Shown here: positions 24,401-34,461 of the stretch, piece by piece
Numbering within the stretch: position 1 is the first letter of the stretch
How the letters are laid out: every line of letters begins with the position of its first letter
From: Diphasiastrum complanatum
Lineage: Eukaryota; Streptophyta; Lycopodiopsida; Lycopodiales; Lycopodiaceae
NCBI GenBank assembly: GCA_029204225.1
Contig: MU832068.1
Coordinates: forward strand, 1-64,000
Length of the DNA: 64,000 nucleotides
Direction of reading: 5' to 3'
The notes under the pieces: generated by a model
Told to the model about the DNA's origin: nothing
The model's database searches: none
The model's input: only the letters and a program-made list of their open reading frames with translations
Translations under genes and position numbers: made by a program

Positions 24401-24904
24401 ATGCAAACTATTGCAATATGTGATATGAAGGTTGAAGATGTTCAAGCAAAAGTGTTATTTTGGGAGCTGTTGAGTCGCGTTATGTCTAATCATTTGTGTG
24501 ATCCAGTCACATTTCAAGGGTTTATGGCAGATGAGGCCCAAGCAAACTGGAATGTTGTGCGCATTGTTTCTGAAAAGGATGCTGACACACCGATGGTTGA
24601 AAAAGAAAGATCGTGTTTGTTTCATTTTATGGATAGTGTGACTAAGCACACTACAAAGTACATAAAACAACTGTCTAGAGACGATCATATCGCTTTATGC
24701 TTGCAGTGGCGAAATGCAACAGATTGTGATGCTGCAGACAGGATATACAATAAAATAACTGCATGGTGGAAATTGGGTAATGCATACGAGAACTGTTTGA
24801 ACGAATTGGAGAGCTGGCTAGCATGGTGGAAAAATCGAATCCATAGATGGAAAAAATTTGTTGTTACGGTATGTTGTGTTTTTCTATGTAATTTGCTGCA
24901 TTAA
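24401..24904 (+). pseudogene. Transposase-related fragment (MULE-like?)
   Basis: A 167-codon frame contains FQGFMADEAQANWNVVRIV, then EKERSCLFHFMDSVTKHTTK, AADRIYNKITAWW and ELESWLAWWKNRIHRW. The series GFMxDxAQANW, ERxCLFHW, a conserved WW and a tryptophan-rich tail is what I remember from plant MULE-type transposon proteins. The first motif carries an acidic catalytic residue in that family. No start domain, intron structure or terminal repeats are found, so this is a fragment. The 44.4-45.3 kb fragment may be an N-terminal part of the same kind of protein. Confidence 0.45.
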
Positions 24905-25239
24905 ATTTGGTTTTTTTTCAAATAGATATGTGCTGACTTTCTTGGTGTCAATTTTTGCATTGAGCACACCAAGATTTTCAATCTTAAAGCTCTAGTCCCC
25001 AAGTTTGGAACGAGCATGAAGAGAAGTTATTACATCTCATTCTTAACTAACTATTGTCTAAAGTTAACCATACTAGTTAAACGTCGGGCAAGGCCAGAAA
25101 CTCAAAAAACGGTGACCAGAAGTTACCAATTTGCGTTCTCTCTCTACGTAACCTCTCTCTAAAGGAAATTTCTGAAAGGGCCTATTTTGAGACCATATTT
25201 CCCTAATGTATGCACCTTATCTAATGGCTTTAGCACACT

Positions 25240-25440
25240 CACAAAGTGTCTTATTCTTTTTTTCAGTAAATCCATTTTGTTGAGACCCATGGGCAAGAAA
25301 GTTGCCTAAAGAGTCCATATGCTTCAGAAAATGCAATTATTTCTTTGGAAACATACTCACCTCCATTATCAAATTTCAATACCTTGATTTTCTTATTGAA
25401 TTTTCTATTTCAGTCCTTCTTACAACTAAAACAGCCTTTT
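25240..25440 (-). pseudogene. Copia integrase core fragment
   Basis: On the minus strand, IKVLKFDNGGEYVSKEIIAF, then SEAYGLFRQLSCPW, is the second catalytic segment of copia integrase (Asp in the DNGGEY motif). Surrounding sequence is decayed. It lies left of the inserted element at 25625-30070. Confidence 0.65.
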
Positions 25441-25619
25441 TAATTTACTAAAAGTTATTATTTTGATAATACTCCTATTATCAGTTTATAGCCAAAAATG
25501 TCAGATTTGTTTTTTAATCAATTTTGATCCAAAATCATAGTCTAAAGGAAATCACTACACACAATACTTTATGGGATAATACAAGCAAAAATTGGAATAT
25601 TAATAAAAAACTGCTAGCA

Positions 25620-25624
25620 AATTG
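25620..25624. repeat. Target-site duplication, left copy (AATTG)
   Basis: AATTG at 25620-25624 is repeated exactly at 30071-30075, flanking the element at 25625-30070. Copia integrases make 5-bp duplications. Confidence 0.85.
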
Positions 25625-26297
25625 TGTGAAAGTACTGTACTTTAGGACCATAAATGGATCTACAAAAGATCCACAAGAGTGATTGGATGCTTGCTTAACA
25701 ATCTATCAAAAAACTAGACACAAAAAAGTTGATCTAGATTGGCAATTTGACAAACAACAAGCATTAACAATCAAAAGCATTGATAAACATTGAAATCCGA
25801 GCCCACACGTGTGTACTACAGGCTATAGTACGGCCTTCAACCTGAGAAACAAGTAGAAATTGATTTGGATTCATTTGGATCACAAAAACTCAATGTACAT
25901 AGTGAACTAGCTTGAGATTGCCAATGAGCTCCAAAAAGAATACATAGCAAATTCGACTTCCTTCTTGAAGTTAGGTGGATTTCCAGCATGTAATAAGGAA
26001 GTTAACTCACTCTCCTTGACCTAAAATGAAACCCTAGTCTATTTCCTAGAGTTATGCTTGGTAGCTAGCTAGTTGGTCAAATTTTCACCTTAAACTTAGG
26101 TGTAGGTCCTATAAAGTAGGGATGATCACCAAATAGACATGACCAACTCTCTTGACTTGACCTAAACTACATTAGGATGGGTTTCCCATGTAGCATCATG
26201 GCCTCACATGTGTGGGACCCACTTGTGTACACAATTTACACTATTCTACATGGTTTTTGATCAAGCTAGATTTGCCAATTTTTGGCAATTCTTCACA
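25625..26297 (-). mobile_element. 3' LTR of the TR-GAG-like element
   Basis: 673 bp, TGTGAA...TTCACA. It is complete at its outer end. Relative to the other LTR it lacks a 29-bp segment near 25935. Confidence 0.85.
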
Positions 26298-26308
26298 CTC
26301 CTCCTCAA
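26298..26308 (-). promoter_or_regulatory. Polypurine tract of the TR-GAG-like element
   Basis: The minus strand reads TTGAGGAGGAG immediately before the TGTGAAG start of the 3' LTR. Confidence 0.8.
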
Positions 26309-26507
26309 ATTTAGCTTGATCTATTTACAACTCTCTTGATAGATCAATGAAAGCTTTTAGAAGTGTCTAAAAAATCCAGCTACAAAGAAGGAACTTTTGA
26401 GACTCCAATAGAGAATGATGTCCATGAAGGATCTTTCACCACCTCTTAGAGGATCCCTTACAAGATGTTCCATAAATGTGTCTATATACATGTAGCACAC
26501 TTCAAAA

Positions 26508-27119
26508 CTAAACATCATGCCAAGCCATGGATTCCAAGGCATTTTGTGCACTTGAAGATACATCAATTAAAATATTAAGTGCATAAATAATGTTGCCAAA
26601 GACAACTTGTCTTGCTTGATCCATATGATTGAGCCTTGATGGCTCCATCTTGATACTCAAGATTCTTCTTGGAGTCCTCGGGTCTTGAGCTTGCTCCTCC
26701 ACTTGACTTGACTCCAAACCATCAATGAATTGAATAAGGTGTTGATCCAAAGGTGCTTCTTCAAGTTTACAAATCTTCCACTCTTGAAAGATCACATTTC
26801 CACCATTGACAAATTCTTTGGCTGAAAACAAGTAGATTCTACAATCTCTACTTGAAGAGCAAAACACTACCATTATTCCTATCATTGAAATAGGATAATC
26901 TTTGGTCCTTACATTGGAATGATCATGCACAAAGCATGTGGACACAAAGATTTCCAAAGCAAATGATGTTTCATCTTTTATGACTCTATTCAAACTATTA
27001 CAAAAATAGTTATCCAATGAAATTGCTTTATCAACAACAAATGTAGATTTCAAAGCATCCCATTTCATTGTCTTGTCATAAAAGTAATAAACACCATGGA
27101 TCTTAAAGGTAAGAAACAA
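26508..27119 (-). CDS. Second ORF of the TR-GAG-like element, unknown function
   Basis: About 204 codons on the minus strand, overlapping the end of the gag-protease frame in another phase. A frameshift, natural or mutational, may link the two. It includes DETSFALEIFVSTCFVHDHS, reminiscent of ESFCFEEIFVSQRW in the 20.9-22.2 kb cargo, followed by an acidic segment and PRTPRRILSIKMEPSRLNHM. No pol domain or known fold is recognised. Confidence 0.55.
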   Translation of the reverse strand: MFLTFKIHGVYYFYDKTMKWDALKSTFVVDKAISLDNYFCNSLNRVIKDETSFALEIFVSTCFVHDHSNVRTKDYPISMIGIMVVFCSSSRDCRIYLFSAKEFVNGGNVIFQEWKICKLEEAPLDQHLIQFIDGLESSQVEEQAQDPRTPRRILSIKMEPSRLNHMDQARQVVFGNIIYALNILIDVSSSAQNALESMAWHDV

Positions 27120-28663
27120 GTCACCTCATGTCTACTAATACTTTCCAAAAAGTATTCAAAGATAGTAGACTCTCCAATGCTCACCACCCTTGCAAGATGC
27201 ACACTTGAATGGACAATTTGCATGCAATTTGATGACTCGGCCATTGTCATTGAGGACTCCCTTGGAACTCTCATGCTTTGAAGCTGATCCTCAAGATCTT
27301 CCTCCTTTTGATGCTCCTCCTCAATGCAATCAAGATCACACTTTGCCAAGATCTCCTCTTGAGTGATCTCCTCCTTCGCCAAGCTCATTCTTTCAAAAGC
27401 AACACTAGCTTCCAACTTAAACAATCTTCCATGTTTAAATCCCTTTGCAATGCAAACATCATTCTTCAAGATGAAGCAAACACCATGCTTAAAGTGGACA
27501 TCCAAACCACTTTCTAAGAGTAGACCAACACTAAGCATATTCTTGGTGATTGATGGTACATAAAGGACATTTTCTAGATCCATGCATTTTGAGGATTCTA
27601 GACACAAAGATATGGTGCCAACACCATTTATCCTACACTCTTCATCATTTGCAGTAAAGACAAACTTTTTAGCATCATTGAATGAGTGTAAGGTTGAGAA
27701 AAAGTCCTTTTCACAAGACATGTGGGAGCTAGCCCCACTGTCGATCCACCAATTGTCTCTTGAATTGCTATTGCTTGTTGGTGAGGATGTAGATGCCATC
27801 AAGAATACATCTACTTCATCCTCCTCCTCCTCCTTTGCAAGGTTTCCTTGTTTGTCCTCCTCCACTTGTGCTCTTAGCCTCTTGTAGCATTCAGATGCAT
27901 AATGCCCCTTCCTTCCACAAAAGAAGCATTTTTGCTTTGACTTGTCCTTTGAGCTTGATGCATCATCCTCTTCTTTGGCCTCCTTTGGATGCTTCTTCTC
28001 TCCATTGGTCTTCTTTTTGCCCTTGACTGAGAAATTGGCTTTCTCATCACCATCCTGCAAAGACAAGGAACTCATCCTAGATTTTGCATGGAGCATCCTA
28101 CACTCTTCAGCCACTAATACACTGTGAAGTTTTTCTATAGTTGGCAAAGTGTCTTGGATGGCAAAACTTTGGACCAAATTTGCAAAGTCATCTCCTAGAC
28201 CATTAAGGACAATTTGTACAAGCTCTCCATCATGAATCTTCTCTCCAATGGAAGCCAACTCCCTATTTAGAGACTTGATTCTGAGTACATAATCATGTGC
28301 ACTCTCCTCACTTCTTCTCATGCTTTGCAAAATTTGATTTCTAAGCATAAGAACTCTAGAAGTGTTGCTAGACTCATAGATTGATTTTAAAGACTCCCAA
28401 GCCTCTTTAGCACTAGTACATGCTGATACTTCTCTCAACAAATCATTGCTCACATTCATCTTCACACAATGAAGTGCAAGCCTAGATCTCTTCTTGTATC
28501 TAGCTAACTCTTGTGCACCTAGAGGTTCATCTTCATCTTCAATCAAGAACTCATAAAGGTCTTGGAGCACTAAGAGTGACTCCATTCTAACCTTCCAAAT
28601 AGCATAATTTGTAGAATTCAACCTCTCACTAGCTTCTAGAAGGTATGCTCCAGCAGATCCCAT
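27065..28663 (-). CDS. Gag-protease polyprotein of the TR-GAG-like element
   Basis: The first ATG is at 28663 (MGSAGAYLLEASERLNSTNY); the open frame extends eight codons further upstream from a TTG. Residues 1-220 are the copia gag domain (IWKVRMESLL, LRNQILQSMRRSEESAHDYV). A Lys-rich linker leads to a perfect zinc knuckle CFFCGRKGHYASEC. The protease region follows with WWIDSGASSHM (catalytic Asp) and NVLYVPSITKNMLSV. After about residue 420 the expected pre-integrase domain gives way to an acidic, Gln/Glu-rich tail with no known domain. The frame of 532 codons is uninterrupted, which fits a recently mobile element whose gag is still made. Confidence 0.85.
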   Translation of the reverse strand: MGSAGAYLLEASERLNSTNYAIWKVRMESLLVLQDLYEFLIEDEDEPLGAQELARYKKRSRLALHCVKMNVSNDLLREVSACTSAKEAWESLKSIYESSNTSRVLMLRNQILQSMRRSEESAHDYVLRIKSLNRELASIGEKIHDGELVQIVLNGLGDDFANLVQSFAIQDTLPTIEKLHSVLVAEECRMLHAKSRMSSLSLQDGDEKANFSVKGKKKTNGEKKHPKEAKEEDDASSSKDKSKQKCFFCGRKGHYASECYKRLRAQVEEDKQGNLAKEEEEDEVDVFLMASTSSPTSNSNSRDNWWIDSGASSHMSCEKDFFSTLHSFNDAKKFVFTANDEECRINGVGTISLCLESSKCMDLENVLYVPSITKNMLSVGLLLESGLDVHFKHGVCFILKNDVCIAKGFKHGRLFKLEASVAFERMSLAKEEITQEEILAKCDLDCIEEEHQKEEDLEDQLQSMRVPRESSMTMAESSNCMQIVHSSVHLARVVSIGESTIFEYFLESISRHEVTCFLPLRSMVFITFMTRQ

Positions 28664-28692
28664 CTTACTAGTGACTTCTACAAACAAGAAAT

Positions 28693-29040
28693 AGATTTGA
28701 TTGACTTGAAACTCACAAAGGTCTCACACTTGCAGTGTTTCACTCAAATTTGATTTCTAATCCAACAAATGGACTTATAATCATAGTTCTATCACTCCCT
28801 CACAAAGCTGAAATGAAGATAAGATGAAGTGAAAACTACTTTCAAACAAATCTTGCCAAGAAATGGATTTGATTGTCTCTAGAAACTCACTAAGGTCTCT
28901 CTCTTGTAGTTTTTCACTCAAATTAGATTTCTAATCCAACAAATGGACTTATAATCTCAGTTCTAGCACTCCCTCACAAAGTTGGAATGAAGATAAGATG
29001 ATGTGAAATCTACTTACAATCAAATCTTGCCAATTTTGGC
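28693..29040 (-). repeat. 174-bp tandem duplication in the element leader
   Basis: Two units offset by 174 bp share CACTCAAATT, GATTTCTAATCCAACAAATG, GACTTATAAT and CACTCCCTCACAAAG. They lie between gag and the 5' LTR, in the untranslated leader. Confidence 0.8.
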
Positions 29041-29448
29041 TATTTTTGGACAAAAAAATGACTTAATCTCTTTCTTCCTTCTTGGTGTACTTTCAAGACC
29101 TGTTTTTAACCTTAATAGGACTTGAACTCAGCCTAGATTAATTAGATTCCATGAAACAAATTCAAATCTAATCAATGGCAAATGATCTTGGTAGATTATC
29201 CTAGGATCTCCACTAAAAATTACACCAATAGCTCACAAATTGAATTTGTTTGGATCAAATGAATACCATGCATTAAATGCAGGTTCAGAGGTGCCCACAC
29301 ATGTGGACAGTACGGATTTGGACCCCTACCAAGTTTGGGATCAAATCTCCTCACCAAAATCAAGATTCTAGCTTGCCCTCTCAATACTAGTTTTTAGCAC
29401 CAAAACTTGCTAAAAATGGATTTGCATTAGATCAATGGCTTATGCTCT

Positions 29449-30070
29449 TATCAAAAAACTAGACACAAAAAAGTTGATCTAGATTGGCAATTTGACAAAC
29501 AACAAGCATTAACAATCAAAAGCATTGATAAACATTGAAATCCGAGCCCACACGTGTGTACTACAGGCTATAGTACGGCCTTCAACCTGAGAAACAAGTA
29601 GAAATTGATTTGGTTTCATTTGGATCACAAAAACTCAATGTACATAGTGAACTAGCTTGAGATTGCCAATGAGCTCCAAAAATTTTCTATCTTCTCACTA
29701 TGGAGAGAGGGAATACATAGCAAATTCGACTTCCTTCTTGAAGTTAGGTGGATTTCTAGCATGTAATAAGGAAGTTAACTCACTCTCCTTGACCTAAAAT
29801 GAAACCCTAGTCTATTTCCTAGAGTTATGCTTGGTAGGTAGCTAGTTGGTCAAATTTTCACCTTAAACTTAGGTGTAGGTCCTATAAAGTAGGGATGACC
29901 ACCAAATAGACATGACCAACTCTCTTGACTTGACCTAACCTACATTAGGATGGGTTTCCCATGTAGCATCATGGCCTCACATGTGTGGGACCCACTTGTG
30001 TACACAATTTACACTATTCTACATGGTTTTTGATCAAGCTAGATTTGCCAATTTTTGGCAATTCTTCACA
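29449..30070 (-). mobile_element. 5' LTR of the TR-GAG-like element, inner end deleted
   Basis: 622 bp matching the other LTR, but the ~79 bp next to the primer site are missing. The adjoining minus-strand sequence GATAAGAGCATAAGCC looks like the remains of a TGGTATCAGAGC primer site fused to the LTR by the deletion. Confidence 0.75.
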
Positions 30071-30075
30071 AATTG
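30071..30075. repeat. Target-site duplication, right copy (AATTG)
   Basis: Exact match to 25620-25624. Confidence 0.85.
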
Positions 30076-30238
30076 TGAAAAATCAAACAATCTACTAATA
30101 TGGTTATAAAATAAGCCCATATCATTGATTTGCGACAACGAAATGAATACAAATTTGAGAAGCCAATTATTTGGAGATTGATTACGAAAAGCTAAAAAAA
30201 GAACCACCAACTCCATTGTCTAATCGATGCAAGCACTA

Positions 30239-30250
30239 GCTCTAATACCA
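30239..30250 (-). promoter_or_regulatory. Primer binding site of a host copia element (one mismatch)
   Basis: The minus strand reads TGGTATTAGAGC. The LTR should lie to the right from TGTGAATATC (30252), but its far end is not resolved. The TR-GAG-like element is inserted next to this leader. Confidence 0.6.
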
Positions 30251-31120
30251 TTGTGAATATCACCACTTGTAGATCTTATATATCCTGCTGCAAAGCACCA
30301 AAGGAATGACTTTGTAGCCAAACCACCCAACCCGGTAGAAGTTCGAGACCAAACCACAATAGCTTCACCTCTGTGCCACGATGATGTTGATGAGGAAAGG
30401 AAGCTAGTGACCAACAACTGAAAGTTGGAAGTGTAGGAGGGTGAGTTTTTGTAGGATAAATATTGACCCCAAGATGACTATGCATGTGTCATGCCCTAAC
30501 CCCAACTAGAGTTACTATTAATAACCCTTACTATGCATATAACCATCAAACACCATGAACTACTCCACATGTACAATTGGAGTGTCTAGGCCATATCAAA
30601 GTTATTGATTAGAAATCTATCCTTGAATGGAATTTTAAGGCATAACTAATAATTTCAACAGCTTGAGTGCCCCTTATTCCAAATCCTATGTACTTGACAT
30701 GGACATAATAATTGGCATCAAGGAGAAACCTAGCTTCATTGTTGGCAAGTTGGATTTGAGGGACATGTGAAAATATGCAAATACCAACTTAAGGCCTAAT
30801 TTGAGGGCAAATTAGATGATTGACCAAAGTCAAAATGCAGCCATCATAGGTGTAAAACCAACAAAGAAGGGGCTGAGTTGGAGCTTGTAATCATATTTCA
30901 TTTTTTGGTCAACATAGAATTCAATTCTATTGGTGAATTATTGAGTTGTTGACTCTAGACCATGCATATAAATAGAAGATAAAGGTGGAACCCTAATTTA
31001 TAGACTTCCAAATGAGGCCTATTAGGAATAAAAATGGACTAAAACTTCCTCAGTTTGTATCTCTCACATTTGATGATGTATTGAAGAGGAAAAAGTGGCT
31101 CCACATTGTCTATATTGTTG

Positions 31121-31122
<2 letters not shown>

Positions 31123-31172
<50 letters not shown>
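31123..31172. repeat. (TC)n microsatellite
   Basis: 25 uninterrupted TC units. Confidence 0.95.
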
Positions 31173-31175
<3 letters not shown>

Positions 31176-31675
31176 GTGGTACATGAAAGAAGTGCATCTC
31201 TATCATGTACTAAATTGAAAATTTTAGTATTGTGTGGATTTTTTCTATATTTTAAAGCTAAATCGTTTAGTACCTTGATAAATTTACACATTGGTGAGAC
31301 ATAAAAGGCTTATACATATTGTAAAACTAGGGTCTCTAAATGGAATCAACATCTTTCTCCAAAAATCAACTTCGCAAAAAACTTATAGGAAATTGATTTT
31401 TTAAAACATTGGCAACTTATTTTGATATGTAGATAAAAATTTGTGTGTTGTTTTCAAATGCAGGAAATTTACGTGTAGTAAAGTAGGTGGAATCATATAA
31501 CTTACCCACAAAAAGTGTTTATATATTTTTGGAGGCTGTGTTTTTTTTACCAATTTTTTAAAAACCTATTTAGCTTTTCCTTTTGCAAATGGGTGACATT
31601 TTTTTGCCGACAAAGCATGACATTTCTGCCGGCATAAGTGTCACATTTTTACGGCACCTCACACATTCTCTCTCT

Positions 31676-31688
31676 AAATATATATATG

Positions 31689-31726
<38 letters not shown>

Positions 31727-31727
31727 T
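31676..31727. repeat. (TA)n(CA)n compound microsatellite
   Basis: An alternating TATA run passes into CACACA. Confidence 0.9.
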
Positions 31728-32499
31728 TATAGAATTTAATAATGATTAAGAAATAACTTGTATGATTTTTGTAGCTAAAAAGATATAAAAAAAAATTATA
31801 TAAAAATAAAAACTTATAGTTTAATATTTGATAGGCTCATAACCTACAATAGCTCAAACATGTAGGTTACGAAAACTTACAAAAATTTTATTAAGAGGTG
31901 AATTAAAAGTCTCGTATACTTTTTTCAACGGCAAGCACTCTTTAATACCTAGAAAATTTTGGCAACTATTTAGTTAGTAGTTGGTTTTCAGTGGGTATAA
32001 GATTGGTTATTGATAGGATATTTGCCAACCCGATATTTTTGTCCTCCATAACTTGTGATTCCCTAGTGAACCATAACACTTTGGTCCGAAGTATTGACAC
32101 CCATATTTTTACTGGGAACCGGACTCATGGTGTACTCAGAAACAGCCACCTGTCAAAAAAAAATTTCATCAGACACAAAAATCTAGGCCCTAAATCTAAG
32201 ATTTGGGAATGCCCTGCATTAAGGATGAAATCTAAAGCTATAAAGTTTATTTCAAATATTTTATATTTTAGGACGTCACGTCACATGACAAGTTAAACGA
32301 TCGTCAATTTGATTCTCAAACGTCACGTAATAGGTCAAACAAGTAACCGACCATCACAAAAAACGGAGACACCCAACATCACCCGTCAAATTGCAGGACA
32401 GCCTGCAGCCTAAAGGTCCCTGCTTACCTTTTTGGTGGCGACCAAGTCGTACCCGTTGGATCGAACCGGTCGCTGCTTCTCGGCGGCGCCTCCGGTGCC

Positions 32500-33015
32500 G
32501 CCTACGTGGCCAGCTGCGCTTCTTCCGTTGACAGTTGGTTTCCGATCGAGAGCTGCCACCAGTAGCACGCACACCCTGGAGGCCGGGCCCTTCCCGTACC
32601 GTAAAGGCACTGTATGACTGAGCCTCACTACGGTCGGATCTGGCAGCTGACGTTCAGATCTTGCCACGTTTTTAAAATAAACTAGTCGCTGATTGGTGCC
32701 ACTTGGCAGATATCGAGTGATAGTGCTGTAGCATCGGGGCCGTGGGTTCAGATCCAACGTGGCAGAAGTTGCCACCTACTTTGTGTCCACGTCTGCTTAC
32801 ACCAACCCTCGCTTTCCACGTGGTCTCCGTCCGCGTTAGGTTGGGCGTCAGATTGAAGCCCTCGATCCTCATGATCTTTCTTACACGTCACGTTAGCCTT
32901 CAATACAGGCTCCTTGAACGCCCCAGCCATTCTCCGCGCCCCCACTTGGATACAAAGCGAGGAATCACCCTCACCACCTGGAGTCGATCTAACGGCCTTG
33001 CAAAACCACGTGGCA
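32500..33015 (+). promoter_or_regulatory. Putative promoter-proximal region with ACGT-core cluster
   Basis: The segment is visibly more GC-rich than its surroundings. ACGT cores include TACGTGGC (32503), GCCACGT (32663), AACGTGGCA (32756), CCACGT (32787), the palindromic CCACGTGG (32816) and CCACGTGGC (33006). These are G-box/ABRE-type sites bound by bZIP factors. The region lies 1.4-2 kb upstream of the TTL start codon. TTL family expression responds to ABA and osmotic stress in Arabidopsis, so ABRE-like control would fit. The transcription start is not identified, and a 5' UTR intron is possible. Confidence 0.45.
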
Positions 33016-34461
33016 AGATCGGAGCGCTGAGAGGCTGGCAAGTGTGCCATTGGTTTATTGCAGATTCACGGGATCGGATCAGCAAGTTAAATATTGCTCT
33101 CAGCTTCTTCATTACGATCCATCCTCCTAGTAATAATAATATATCTCGATCTCCTTCAATTATATATTTTCTCGATCCTTAATAATTTTTTCCTGTTCCA
33201 TCGCCAAGGGACTCGTGATCAATCGTTGTTGTGATTAGGTGCAGCTAATTCTGACTCAAATTCCTCATCTCGTTTGTGGGCTCATTAATTGGGTTCGCCA
33301 ACTTAGATTCACGATCGTCGCATTGCGTAGCCTACATAACTCGTCTAATTGATCCATTATTTCTGGCTAAGTTTCCTTTGATCATATGGGTAAATTTGCT
33401 CATTTATAGTGGTTGATCAGAGGTTTTGCTTTTTTTTGCACTGCGTATGATGGTAGATCTAGAGTCTTGAAGGATAGATGAATGCTAGTCACCTTCGTTT
33501 TGTGAATAATCCTTGTTAATGGCCGCTCATTGAACTAGAATTAATGCATTGGAAATCTTGATGACGAGGTTAGCTTTCTCTTGATTAGTGACATGATTTG
33601 ATTTCGAGGTTGGATGCAACTAACTGGTTAAGTAACTAACAGATCAGGAAAAGAAAACCGCATACTGGCGTGGCGTGGCATTGGCTTGATACTTGTACTC
33701 GTACCAAATTGAATAGCATCACAGAATATATCCGTGTGCGAGCATTGAGTTCATTATACCACAGTACAAGGGACTTGGTACTGCAAGTTGGCGTTTGATT
33801 AGTAAAGATAAGTCCTTCCTATGGCTGAATTGCAGTAGGATGTCGAAGATTTGATGAACTTGTGCATATTACGAACTCCCATTGGAGATCGGTCCTTATC
33901 ATCTCTGTCATAAACGAGCATCGTCGAGCAGTTGCTTCCAGTTGATACATTAATTTTTGATCTTAAAGCATCACGTACTGGACAATCTAGTCTTCAAATG
34001 CACCACGTGATTCTATCAATCTCAAATCTAACTATGATCAGATAAGTATTCCGTTGCCTGATTTTGAGAGTGACAAACGTCACTAGTCTAACTGCACCGT
34101 CCGAGGTTCGCGTCAGTCGTGTGACTCGTTTCTAGCATTCCTATGCTTTTGCTTGTTTCTTTCTTTAGTTTGTTTTGCCTTGGTTTTTTGGGATTGGTCA
34201 TCTGCCAAACCTTAAGGCCTTTAATCCAATCGCCGTTTCTTTCACAAAGCTTCAAGTAACTTGCTCATCCGCTTTGGAGTGCAATACTCAATACTGCGAG
34301 TGCATTTGATGCAATTCGTCTTTCGAGAGGCGAAAATTTGCATTAAAGATGTGTGAAAAAAGGCAAATTGGGAGAAATTGATCTACTATTTTAACAAGAG
34401 ACTTTGGTGAAGCTAGGGATAAAGCTTCTTGAGATTTAGTCGTTTCATTCTTATTCAAAAG
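33016..34461 (+). other. Likely 5' UTR and upstream region of the TTL gene
   Basis: There is no coding frame of note. An in-frame TTG-started extension upstream of the ATG (34429) is not a credible start. A TATA-like ATATATTTTC lies near 33163, and a long, possibly intron-containing leader would fit the distance. Confidence 0.35.

Larger units (their letters stand above)
25625..30070 (-). mobile_element. Non-autonomous gag-only LTR retrotransposon (TR-GAG-like), 4446 bp
   Basis: Both ends carry TGTGAA/TTCACA, with two homologous LTRs, a polypurine tract at the 3' LTR and a 5-bp duplication AATTG outside. The interior encodes gag plus protease and a second non-canonical ORF; integrase, reverse transcriptase and RNase H are absent. 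Elements with this layout have been named TR-GAG in plants. Where they overlap, the LTRs differ at roughly six visible substitutions in about 590 bp plus a 29-bp indel, so the insertion is fairly young. It must have been moved by enzymes of another element. Confidence 0.85.
30251..32499. other. No gene; microsatellites and LTR-like sequence
   Basis: From 30252 there is probably a copia LTR of unknown length. (TC)n lies at 31123-31172 and a TA/CA run at 31676-31727. 31740-32300 is AT-rich and unrecognised. Confidence 0.4.

Noticed and set aside
32354-33182. Several 60-146-codon frames on both strands
   Set aside because: The GC-rich segment has few stops; frames overlap on both strands with no shared domain. 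Better explained as a promoter region.
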